DNA of 64,000 nucleotides, from positions 3,164,501 through 3,228,500 of the forward strand of contig CM068589.1 in assembly GCA_035048485.1 (NCBI GenBank), given 5' to 3'. Shown here in pieces: positions 12,860 to 22,160 of this stretch (the first letter of the stretch is position 1; each line of letters begins with the position of its first letter). The notes under the pieces are model-generated. The model saw nothing but the letters and a program-made list of their open reading frames with translations. It did not search any database and was not told the origin of the DNA. The translations under genes and the position numbers were made by a program. The stretch is from Pteria penguin (Eukaryota > Mollusca > Bivalvia > Pterioida > Pteriidae).

Positions 12860-13650
12860 GTTACTAACTTTGCGTTGATAACATATTTTGTTACTTCTAC
12901 TTCAGACCCTCGGAGATAAATAAAAAGAAAATACTTCGTAAATAAAGTGGGTATTCCATAAATACAACCGTACCCTGACTTCGCGCATGCGCAGTTTCAT
13001 CAAAACAAATACGATGGAGACTCCAAAAGAAAACGATTTCAGTATATACCAACTTTAGCAGACTTGAATGCAGATTTTCAAAGTTACTCGTCAAGTATAT
13101 TTAGGCTTTTATATATAATCAAAATTTAGAATAAATCAACCTATAATATGCACTGTACTAGCGAACATAGTGTATACAGCTTTAAGGCTGAGGTTTTAAA
13201 TTCAGCTGCCTTGGCACATTTCACTGGCACAAACGAGAGATGTCATGCTTCCATCAGACGTGCTAGAAGATTTATCACTCCATCAATATGACTGAGCTAA
13301 TCTGATATATGTGATTCACTTGGTTTATATGTCACAGTCCAGACCTGATGGAGTCTTAATACCCCAAATGCGTATGTCTTGTACAAATTTACTTACATGT
13401 TGTTTGGACTTATTAAAGGATCTACTACACATTGACTAGATATGTCCGATTTGTTTGTAGATTTGTTGCAATCACCTCTTTGGGGTCTAAGACCATATCC
13501 ACATGTTTTCAAATCATATAGGAATCAAATATACTGTTAATGATATGTATGAGTATACATGTTCAAGTTTAAATCCTCAACAAAGAGTATTTTCTTAATA
13601 TTTTATCCTCACTTCCCTTTGGAGGACTCATTATATTACAATAGGCCTAC
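12860..13650. other. Unassigned AT-rich sequence
   Basis: I see no supportable gene or repeat in this stretch. Confidence 0.4.
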
Positions 13651-13654
13651 TGAT

Positions 13655-13830
13655 GTTTGTCACCATGTAATTAATAGTTATTGCAGTACAATAGACTATT
13701 TTGGTTCTCTAGCTTTCTCTGTTTACTTGACTATTATCGTGTATTATTTGCTTATGTCCTCGGTGACGTGCGTCGTACAGACTGGTCAGATGTCTTCTCT
13801 TATATATAATGTTCATAAAATGGCTGTAAT
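13655..13830 (+). mobile_element. Decayed PLE-D-like 3' end
   Basis: The ordered motifs TTGCAGTACAATAGACTATT, GTCGTACAGACTGGTCAGAT and GTCTTCT follow the pattern seen in cleaner PLE-D ends at 21575-21725 and 34257-34400, with heavy substitution. Confidence 0.4.
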
Positions 13831-13894
13831 TGTATCTTTGCATATTCAATATTGCTGATATCACCAGCTTCAAAGTGCTTGAGGCGTTGTCCAT

Positions 13895-14685
13895 TTCACT
13901 AACATTTCTGATTTCATTTCCCTTACCTTTGTGTGACAGTCATCTTGATAAGTTGTGAATGAACTTAATTCGGCTATAGACCTAACGTAAGAATTATAAG
14001 AATCTGAGAACAAAAATTATTTGAGAATCTTTATGGCCAGTGATTGTACTCGGGAACTGAGAAAAAGGTATTCTGAGAATACAATTATGGTCATGGTGTT
14101 TCCTTATTATTTAAACTTTCATTTTATCAAAGACTACAACGAGTACTCTAAGATGTAGAAAGTCACTTCTACCACAGTCAAAACATGATATAAGTTCAAG
14201 AAAAACCCCGTTTAGTAACATTACCATTGTCTATCGAATATAACATTTGTATTTAAAACCTCGTATTTTATGTATATAATTATTCGCGGTTTTTAAATTT
14301 ATGACATGATCTTTTAATCGGTTGTCAGCTAATTTCGTTGGGTGCGTGACAGTTTTCTCTTATATTTTATTTTCACGTGGCATTCAAAAGAAGAAAATCA
14401 TAAACCCAATGCGAGTAAGAAACATGTAGCTATTAGAATCAGGATCCCAACCGACAGAAATTACGCAACTGACCGGACATGGAAATTCATAAACAATATG
14501 ACTCTTTCTGCTCAAAAGCAAAAACTAATGTCAACTGCCTTTTCTACACATAATGCCTTTTAACTCTAGCGCAGAGGAAGTTACTGACCTTAATGATGGT
14601 GATGACCAATATGTAAGTTAGGTAATGCAAGAAATAGAACTTGCCACACAACTGATAGTGGACTTCCCAATTACTGTATCAAGAA
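13895..14685. other. Unassigned sequence
   Basis: A 73-residue open frame at 14342-14563 has no recognisable domain. I see nothing else. Confidence 0.35.
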
Positions 14686-14835
14686 AAAAAAAAGAACTCT
14701 TGGGGGTTTTTTTTCTTTTTCTTTTTCAAGGATATGATAGTGGAAAGTTTAAAAAAAAAAAAGGGTAAGAAAACAAAAACAAAACAACCCCCCCCCCCAA
14801 AAAAAAACAAAACAAAACAACTGGACAATTTTCAT
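14686..14835. repeat. Low-complexity A, T and C homopolymer cluster
   Basis: Runs of A, T and C (including a C9 run near 14790) alternate within 150 bp. This is an assembly-sensitive stretch adjoining the 112-bp tandem repeat. Confidence 0.9.
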
Positions 14836-14869
14836 TTTTTTAGGGGCGGAACATTAATGATAATATCTC

Positions 14870-15475
14870 CATAAGCTCCATTGAACACGACAAGAATTAG
14901 TAAAAGAAAAAAGAAAGAGGGATGGATGTTACCTGATGAAATTTCAAGGATATGATACTGGAAACTTTTTGAACAAATTAGTTAACTCCTATGAGCGCCA
15001 ACCGAATTAGTAAAAGAAAAGACAAGGTGGGATGGATATTACCTGATGAAATTTCAAGGATATTATAGAGGAAGAACCAGCAATGAAAAGATGTTTGTAA
15101 GGGGTTTTGTGCATTTTTGGAATCCAATAAATATAAGGTAATTAAAGGTCAGAGTTTGTCGTGGTAATTCCAAAAGACTCGAGGACAGATTTGTGGTTTT
15201 GAAGTATTTCAGAAATAGATAATTTTGTTTGTGTGTATGTTTGATTTTCATACACTCCTATGAACACCAACCCAATTAGTAAAAGAAAAACAAAGAGGGA
15301 TAAATGTTACCTGATGAAATTTCAAGGATATGATAGTGGAAACTTTTTTTCATATCTCCATAAACTCCTATGAACACCGACCGAATTAGTAAACGAAAAG
15401 ACAAAGAGGGATGGATGTTACCTGATGAAATTTCAAGGATATAATAGTGGAAACTTTGTTCATATCTCCATAATT
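14870..15475. repeat. 112-bp tandem repeat with an embedded PLE-C sliver
   Basis: Units starting near 14872, 14985, 15252 and 15364 share ACTCCTATGAACACC, AATTAGTAAAAGAAAA and TTACCTGATGAAATTTCAAG, with a period of about 112 bp. The second unit is cut at 15065 and followed by 186 bp (15066-15251) that match PLE-C sequence at 17186-17367. The array then resumes. Confidence 0.85.
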
Positions 15476-15660
15476 CAATATCGAAAAAGTACCAACCCGT
15501 TAATCATTCTCAAAGTCCAAGGACAGATACAAAATCGTGTAAGTTTCAAAAAGGAACTGCGGTGAACCGCGAAATACTGAAAAAATCCGAAGTGAGACCA
15601 GGTGCCCGGGGAGAGTAAGCGTCTCCTGTCTGCACGCATCACCCGTCACAGCAGTTCTCA
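15475..15660 (-). mobile_element. PLE-type 3' end fragment with hairpin module
   Basis: Closely matches 62446-62605: TCAATATCGAAAAAGTACC, CCAAGGACAGATACAAAATC and the module GTGCCCGGGGAGAGTAAGCG followed by TCTCC. GGAGA and TCTCC can pair across a 7-nt loop. The identical module in PLE-B suggests a PLE 3' UTR, but no ORF is attached. Confidence 0.6.
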
Positions 15661-15789
15661 AGAAACATGTCAAAATCAAGAGTTTTGGTTTCCTAATTGT
15701 ACATACGAAAGTACAAAACTGGTATACAAAGACATATTTGGTGTTCACTGAACAGGTCATTTAGTCGCATTCCAGAATATTATCAATTA

Positions 15790-16123
15790 TTGACTGAGAA
15801 CGATTCCGATCATTTTACACAGATTTGACACCTTCTATACTAGAAGGTTACCTACTTCGACTTCTCCATATATAAATACATGTGGAATTTACACGGTTTG
15901 ACTCTTTCTACTGGGTATATGTGACGGGTGTTGCTAGCAAGCAGGAGATGCTCACTCTCCCCGGGCACCTGATCTCACTCCATCACAGGGGTTCACATAT
16001 GCTCTTCAAGTAGACATATTTTGTTATTTTCGATTTGTTTTTCATTTTCACTGATTTTGTATATCCTCTGGTTTGATGATTTTTGGACTTGTGGTTTGGA
16101 TTTATCCATCATCTTTACATTCT
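15790..16123 (+). mobile_element. PLE-B copy, only the 3' end
   Basis: Reverse complement of the segments at 29218-29530 and 56568-56895. It starts at GACTGAGAACGATTCCGATC, just past the PLE-B ORF stop, and ends at the shared terminus GGATTTATCCATCATCTTTA. It is the only + strand PLE-B copy here and abuts PLE-C sequence. Confidence 0.85.
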
Positions 16124-16138
16124 AGAAAGAGGCACATC

Positions 16139-17367
16139 TTATTTTCGAACAAGATCCCTATCGCGACCGTAGAACTTCCTCAATGAAGATTTCAGACGTT
16201 CATTAATATATCCCTGCATGAGCAACTTAGTGGCCAGTCGTTTGGTCCTTAGAATAAAACCGTCGTATAGAGAACAGGCTCTTGCATACCTTATAAGTTG
16301 AGATATAAAAACTCCATAGGACGGGATATTGCTGCAAACAAACGGGAAGTTATTTATTTGGATGGAAGTTGAAACCGTCACTGTCATACAGAGAGGTGTT
16401 TAAATGACATCATTGTCCAGATACGAAGCGGAATTATTGCTCTCGGTTGTCTCTTTTATCTCAAGTTCATGGGGATAGATTTCAGGTATGTAATCCTTAA
16501 AGTTAAGATTATTAATTGACAATACGTCGTCTTTATGTCTATACGTAAAATTAAACTGAGATGCAAGGCTTTTTCTGCCTGTGGATAGCATGTTTTGAAA
16601 GAAAAAAGAGGAGTTACTGGCTCAGTTATGTGGCAGAAGTCACCATGGAGCTATACAATAATAATAATAAAATCTGCCTTATACGAATATAAGAAAATGT
16701 CAGCAAGAAGAGGGGCGTAGTTAGTTCCCATGGGAATCCCAATGATTTCCTGAAAAATGTTCCCTCTAAGCACCACGAAAATATTGTCTATTAAAAATTC
16801 CAGCATTTTGATGATTTGATCTTCGGTATACCTGTGTTTTGCATCAGAGTGTTCTTTTACAAAATATGTATCTTCACGCCCAATGACAAGATATTTACAT
16901 CTATGATTTCCATTTTTATGGAAAAAAGAATTTCGAATAATTGAAGCAAGTCTGTTTTTGAGCTTTTGTTGCGGAATTGTAGTGTAGAGCGCGGAGAAGT
17001 CAAAAGATTTGATGCTGAAAATATTATTAAATTTGGGAGATTTTAGATTCTCTAAAAGTTCTTGAGAATTCTTGAGCATTTATTCCGCTTCTGGAGTATG
17101 CGGTATCACAGTAAATTTAAAGACCATGCTTGATGTGTGTCAATATATTCGTTAGCAATATGGATAGAGGTTTGGTGGTACACTTGGAAGAACCAGCAAT
17201 GAAAAGATGTTTGTAAGGGGTTTTGTGCATTTTTGGAATCCAATAAATATAAGGTAATTAAAGGTCAGAGTTTGTCGTAGTAATTCCAAAAGACTCGAGG
17301 ACAGATTTGTGGTTTTGAAGTATTTCAGAAATATATAATTTTGTTTGTGTGTATGTTTGATTTTCAT
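16139..17367 (-). pseudogene. PLE-C reverse transcriptase, decayed
   Basis: Three open pieces on the - strand make one PLE-type RT. 17079-16651 carries SFDFSALYTTIPQQKL (motif A region) and GIPMGTNYAPLLADIFL (motif B). 16591-16400 carries FNFTYRHKDDVLSINN, with the catalytic DD (usual form YxDD). 16387-16139 carries PSYGVFISQLIRYARACSL and LRKFYGRDRDLV (thumb/C-terminal). An earlier segment (17345-17180) encodes the LPKMHKxPYxxRF-like region out of frame. Frames are broken by indels and by a nested insertion at 16598-16669. It would have acted as target-primed reverse transcriptase of a Penelope-like element; it is dead as read. Confidence 0.8.
16598..16669 (-). mobile_element. PLE-A 3' terminus nested inside the PLE-C ORF
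   Basis: About 72 bp starting at GAAAAAAGAGGAGTTACTGG and ending at CATGGAGCTATACAATAATA match the last bases of PLE-A on the - strand. They split PLE-C codons between the LYSYKADF and MLSTGRKS parts. This is an extreme 5' truncation, with ATA/AAT repeats at the truncated side. Confidence 0.8.
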
Positions 17368-17580
17368 ACACTCCTATGAACACCAACCCAATTAGTAAAA
17401 GAAAAACAAAGAGGGATAAATGTTACCTGATGAAATTTCAAGGATATGATAGTGGAAACTGTTTTTCATATCTTCATAAACTCCTATGGACACCGACCGA
17501 AGTAGTAAAAGAAAAGACAAGGAGGGATGGATGTTACCTGATGAAATTTCAAGGATATGATAGTGTAAACTTTTTAAAAT
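17368..17580. repeat. 112-bp tandem repeat, second locus (two units)
   Basis: Two units, at about 17371 and 17481, of the same repeat as 14870-15475. The left junction with PLE-C sequence is identical to the 15251 junction, which points to a copied segment. Confidence 0.85.
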
Positions 17581-17775
17581 AAATTAATAACTTCTTAAAA
17601 ATGAAATGTTTAATCCGAGACTCTAATAGGTACATATATATTACGGTTTTACATTTCGATTTGATCTTTTGATATAATTTTGATAATTATCTATCGATAA
17701 AATAAGTTGGAAAGAAAGATATTTGGGTTCACATTTGAAATAAAACGATGAAAACGAATGAATAACTAGTGTTCA

Positions 17776-17822
17776 TTCAATTGACCGTCCTAAGTCGTTG
17801 CCTCAACTGCATTCCAAATGAA
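17776..17822 (+). mobile_element. PLE 3'-UTR fragment leading into the 39-bp array
   Basis: TTGACCGTCCTAAGTCGTTG, then CAACTGCATTCC and AATTTTTGTAATGT, parallel the PLE-A 3' UTR at 20825-20881 in the same order and orientation. The minisatellite starts directly in this sequence. Confidence 0.6.
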
Positions 17823-18376
17823 TTTTTGTAATGTCTTTCTAAGCTTTCGTGTCTGTGGTGACTTTTGTAATGTCTTTCTAACCTTTCGTGTCGGTGGTGA
17901 CATTTGTAATGTCTTTCTAACCTTTCGTGTCGGTGGTGACTTTTGTAATGTCTTTCTAAGCTTTTGTGTCTTTGGTGACTTTTGTAATGTCTTTCTAACC
18001 TTTCGTGTCTGTGGTGACTTTTGTAATGTTTTTCTAAGCTTTTGTATCTGTGGTGACTTTTGTAATGTCTTTCTAACCTTTCGTGTCTGTGGTGACTTTT
18101 GTAATGTCTTTCTAAGCTTTCGTGTCTGTGGTGACTTTTGCGATGTCTTTCTAACCTTTCGTGTCTGTGGTGACTTTTGTAATGTCTTGCTAACCTTTCG
18201 TGTCTGTGGTGACTTTTATAATGTCTTTCTAACCTTTCGTGTCTGTGATGACTTTTGTAATGTCCTTCTAACATTTCGTGTCTGTGTTGACTTTTGTAAT
18301 GTCTTTCTAAGCTTTTGTGTCTGTGGTGACTTTTGTAATGTCTTTCTAACCTTTCGTGTCTGTGGTGACTTTTATA
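17818..18376. repeat. 39-bp minisatellite upstream of PLE-A (about 14 copies)
   Basis: The unit is about GTGACTTTTGTAATGTCTTT plus CTAACCTTTCGTGTCTGTG. Main variants are CTAACC/CTAAGC and TTCGTGTC/TTTGTGTC. It is unrelated in sequence to the 39-bp repeat of blocks A1/A2. Both strands are open because the length is divisible by three; the resulting frames are not proteins. Confidence 0.95.
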
Positions 18377-18391
18377 ATTATATTTATTAAT

Positions 18392-20446
18392 AAAGGCTTC
18401 GATCTACTTAAAATTTCTAATATCTTCCGTGATCATAGAGTCACATCTAAAATCCCCCAATATTTTGAGAATTTAGAACGTCCAATTATTTGTTACCAGT
18501 ACAAAAAGCCTATAAGAAATGTTATTTTAAATTATAATAAAGTTACATCTAACCCTGATGTTTCAGACTCTATTCCTTCGTCGTGTTCTTGTGAAAATTC
18601 TAAATATGTTTATAAACCGGCAGGTCATGTTATTACTGGTGACCTAAACTGTATTTCGGACAAGAAATTGCGCACCCTTTTTGGAAAAGGACCTAAATAT
18701 AGGTTACCGTCCAGGATAGATTTCGATAAATGCCGTGACGTTATAGAAGATGCTTTAACTACATATTGTAAACGTTGGTGTAAAAAAGAACAGGTAAAGG
18801 TTCATGCTCTTAATGATTGGAAATACGAGATTTTAAGAATTGTCGATATCCGTATTAAGAACTTTACGGAAAATCCGCATTTATTTCAACAGCCTAATAC
18901 ATTGACGGCAAATTCTATTAAAAAGAAGATAGCTGACTTACATGCTAAATATGTCTTTGTTCCTGCTGATAAAGCGGGTAATAACATAATAGTTGTTTGA
19001 AAACTATGTTATATTGAAGCACTTAAAAACGAATTAAACTCCACTCATACATATGTGGAAAGCCCTACATCAAAAGACAGCACCTTGCACGATCCCCTCA
19101 TGACCATGTCCGACTTTAAATTAAAACTGATAAATCTGATCTACCAGCCATATATTGGCTCCCAAAACTACATAAAAGTCTATATAAATCACGTTTCATA
19201 TCTAATTCTAGCCACTGCTCTACTACGGTACTATCGAAGCATATTACGTCTGCTCTAACTGCTATAAAAGATCATATGATCAAATATTGTGATGTCGCAT
19301 TTCATAATAGTAACATCAACTACTTTTGGTCGATTAAAAATTCTCTTGAAGTTATAGACAAACTTCTTTCGCTAAATTTCAAAGCGACTCAATTTCTGCA
19401 TTTGATTTTTCTACACTTTATACATCTCTGCCTCATGATTTGATAGAAAGCAAGTTGCTGTCTCTTATACAATGGCGTTTTCACAGAGTATCTAAAACGT
19501 ACATATGTACTTCCAATAACTACGGATTCGTTTCCAACAAACAATATTCTTCATATAAATACTGGACTTGCAAGGAATTATGTAGAGCACTAGATTTTCT
19601 CATGAATAATATTTTTGTGCAATTTGATGGCAAGTTATATCAACAAATAGGTGGGATTCCTATGGGTACTAACTGCGCGCCTCTGATAGCAGATTTATTT
19701 CTTTATTGTTCTGAGAGGGATTTTATGGTTTCTATTCACAAATCAAAACGTTTTGACCTCATTGACAAATTTAATAATACTTGCAGATATCTGGATGACA
19801 TTTTGGTGATCGACAACCCTGAATTCGAACAATTTATATCAGAAATATATCCACCAGAGCTCACATTGAATAAAGCTAATACTTGAGATATATTTACACC
19901 TTTCTTAGATTTAAACATCAAAATTATCAACCACCTAATATATACTAATATTTATGATAAACGTGAGGATTTTGGATTTCCTATTGTAAATTTCCCTTAC
20001 TTGGATGGCGATGTCCCTCGACTCCCATCATATGGTATCTATATATCTCAATTAGTTCGATTTGTCAGAGGCTGCACCGATGTTTTGGACTTTCATAAAC
20101 GAAATTTACAAATTACTACTAAACTTTTAACTCAGGGTTACAGATATCACAAGCTAAGAAAAACATTCGGCAAATTCTTCAGATCTTATTCAGAACTTCT
20201 ATCTAAATTTGGAAATATTTCTTTTCAACAGTATGTATCCAATGGAATTTCCCATCCTAATTTTTACGGTGATCTCGTATATAAACTAAGGAAAGTAAAA
20301 GGCTCCGATAACGTTATTTTATCATGTAATAAAATAGTCAAACGTCTTCTAAATAGACAATATGATATTGAGATCATCAAAAAGACTATATGTCTTCTAT
20401 TTGGCCCCTCTACAGCTTTATGCAAACTTTTACTTGAACGCTGACT
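18392..20446 (+). pseudogene. PLE-A reverse transcriptase ORF, with frameshifts and TGA codons
   Basis: Order of parts: a CSCENSKYVYKPAGHVITGD segment with a CxC motif, then KGPKYRLPSRIDFDKC, FVPADKAGNN (the PLE DKG-type motif), PAIYWLPKLHK, FDFSTLYTSLP (RT motif A), GGIPMGTNCAPLIADLFLYC (motif B), CRYLDDILVIDNPEF (catalytic YLDD) and PSYGIYISQLVRFVRG, ending with KLRKVKGSDN and LFGPSTALCKLLLER. Breaks: TGA at 18998-19000; frameshifts near 19125 and 19395; TGA at 19884-19886 where the 41-kb relative has Ser; and a 7-bp deletion after LLLER relative to the copies at 1.4 and 40.5 kb. The protein would be the RNA-dependent DNA polymerase of the element. The first TGA falls on a Cys position. Confidence 0.8.
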
Positions 20447-20972
20447 AACAGGGCGGTGGGGACTATATGACGGGCCTTGTCCAACCTCTTTCAGAGGAGA
20501 CATGGTCCTGAACCTCGTCCCCTCTGACTGTTAGTCGGGACTCCTACAGATCTAGGGTCTTAGCTCGCTTTCAGACTGGCAGAGCACGGTTTATCATGTT
20601 GATGTCGCATATATTTTTATACCATTGTGTGTTTTACAATACCTTAAGTGTTTATATTTTTATGACCTCTCAATATGCGATACTTGTTGACCCTTGTTCT
20701 TCACATGGAGGATTATTTATAAATTTTTAAATGTGCGTCCTTTGATTGTTCTGCTGTTACGGTGAGTGGGAAGGTGGGCCCGTAAACCGATTAACCACAC
20801 ATTTGTTTGGCTTTTGTCAAATTAAATGACCGTCCTAAGTCGGTATCGTAATTGCACTACAATGAAATATTTTTGTAATGTGTTACATGTTCTAGTATAT
20901 TATTTATATTCATGTATTGTATAGCTCTATGGTGACTTCTGCCACATAACTGAGCCAGTAACTCTTCTTTTT
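20447..20972 (+). other. PLE-A 3' UTR, reference copy
   Basis: Contains a perfect small stem, ACCG-TCCTAAGT-CGGT, at about 20829-20844. This stem is shared by the PLE-A and PLE-D ends. The tail TGGTGACTTCTGCCACATAA to CTTCTTTTTTC is the end found at every PLE-A copy in the window. Confidence 0.75.
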
Positions 20973-21172
20973 TCTTTCTAACCTTTCGTGTCTGTGGTGA
21001 CTTTTGTAATGTCTTTCTAAGCTTTTGTGTCTTTGGTCACTTTTGTAATGTCTTTCTAAGCTTTTGTGTCTGTAGTGACTTTTGTAATGTCTTTCTAACC
21101 TTTCGTGTCTGTGGTGACTTTTGTAATGTCTTTCTAAGCTTTTGTGTCTGTGGTGACTTTTATCATACGGCT
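20973..21172. repeat. 39-bp minisatellite downstream of PLE-A (about 5 copies)
   Basis: Same unit and variants as 17818-18376, starting exactly at the PLE-A 3' terminus. Confidence 0.93.
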
Positions 21173-21570
21173 GAGTCTTTATGCCGTCTTTTTCTTGTCT
21201 GAGGTGGAAACCACCCACTGCTCATATATTTCACGCAGACATGTTCTTGACTGTAGCACTGATTTATCAATTGGCCGCGCATACAAGGCCAGTTCCTACC
21301 ATTTATGAGAAAAGTTCGTATCTTCTCGCAGCTAGTAAGGACTCTTACTAAGTAAGAAAAAGTAATTACCATTAAATTTTGTTCAGTTTAACCAATTTGT
21401 TTTTTTTTTATTTTCTTAAAAACCTTCTTCAAGGATACATACATTTTATATATAATTCAATCCGCGATATGAAGTCCTCACGTAAGTTTATTTCTTTTCT
21501 TTTATTTTGCAAACGCTTATCAACGCGATGGCGTGAATATTTTCATAAACCACACCAAATGAGTGACGTT
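21173..21570. other. Unassigned sequence
   Basis: No gene or repeat recognised apart from a T-run near 21400. Confidence 0.35.
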
Positions 21571-21574
21571 GTTA

Positions 21575-21725
21575 CTTTAAATGACCGTCCTAAGTCGGTA
21601 TTGTAACTGCAGTATAATCGAATATTTCTGTTATGTTTTCTCTGTTAATTTTACTACTATTATGTGTATTTCCCTTGTGATTTGTATCATACAGCCTGGT
21701 CAGATGTCTTCTGTCTTCTCTTTTA
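21575..21725 (+). mobile_element. PLE-D 3' end fragment
   Basis: Has the shared AATGACCGTCCTAAGTCGGT stem, then CAGCCTGGTCAGATGTCTTC and a TCTTCTCTTTT terminus, as at 34257-34400 and, on the other strand, 34505-34650 and 40060-40205. Confidence 0.7.
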
Positions 21726-21976
21726 ATGTTAATAGTTCATTAGTAACCTCTCTTTATGACAAACGTGATGATTTCTGTAATAAAACACAAACACTCAGTT
21801 ACACCAATTTTCAGTCACCTCGCCTTTATCAGGAATAGGGAAAACGATTCTATTTCGGAGCTATGTGAAATCCATGCTGAATCATAACAAAATCATAATT
21901 TCAGTTCAACAGCATTTCTTACCGTGAATAGTATAATTTGACTTAGTGTTCTTGTCTGGGTGCACTTCTAACCTTA

Positions 21977-22135
21977 CATAATTTATTTATCATAGATGAA
22001 TAAGCGATAAACCTGTCTTACAGGTTTAAATCTATTCTTAGTATGTTAATCACGTGATGTGATTTGTCATGCATTGTAAAGAGTGTTCAGATATTCATTC
22101 GAAGGCTCTATTCTCGAGTGCATACACGCTTTTTC
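21977..22135 (+). repeat. Split direct repeat A1 (left)
   Basis: About 159 bp starting CATAATTTATTTATCATAGA and ending CATACACGCTTTTTC. It is nearly identical to 26331-26490. The Gag-like start codon follows 25 bp later. Confidence 0.9.
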
Positions 22136-22160
22136 GTTTTCGTGCTTTGATTTCCGTAAT

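Larger units (their letters stand above)
18377..20972 (+). mobile_element. Longest PLE-A copy (Penelope-like retroelement)
   Basis: Contains the decayed ORF (18392-20446) and complete 3' UTR, ending at GTAACTCTTCTTTTTTC. It is embedded between two arrays of the same 39-bp minisatellite, whose phase nearly continues across the element. No GIY-YIG endonuclease region is visible before the CxC-like motif, so the copy is 5'-incomplete. Assignment to Penelope-like elements rests on the DKG-like motif followed by an RT with GIPMGTNCAPL and YLDDIL. Placement in the Naiad group is inference. Confidence 0.8.

Noticed and set aside
14930..15470. Hammerhead ribozyme in the 112-bp unit (CTGATGA and GAAAC both present)
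   Set aside because: The 21 nt between the two core boxes do not form a stem II, and no closing stems I/III were found by eye.
17818..18376. CRISPR array
   Set aside because: Units are contiguous with no unique spacers, in eukaryotic sequence.
17777..18390. Long repetitive frames on both strands (Cys/Phe-rich on +, His/Lys-rich on -)
   Set aside because: Both are translations of the other 39-bp minisatellite. Simultaneous openness on both strands points to an artefact.
19884..19886. Second PLE-A TGA as another selenocysteine codon
   Set aside because: The aligned residue in the 40-41 kb relative is Ser (TCC), so a simple nonsense mutation is more likely.
20630..20850. SECIS element in the PLE-A 3' UTR
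   Set aside because: ATGA/AA/GA-like motifs occur but spacing is too short or the 3' quartet is missing. A proper structural search is needed before claiming selenocysteine.
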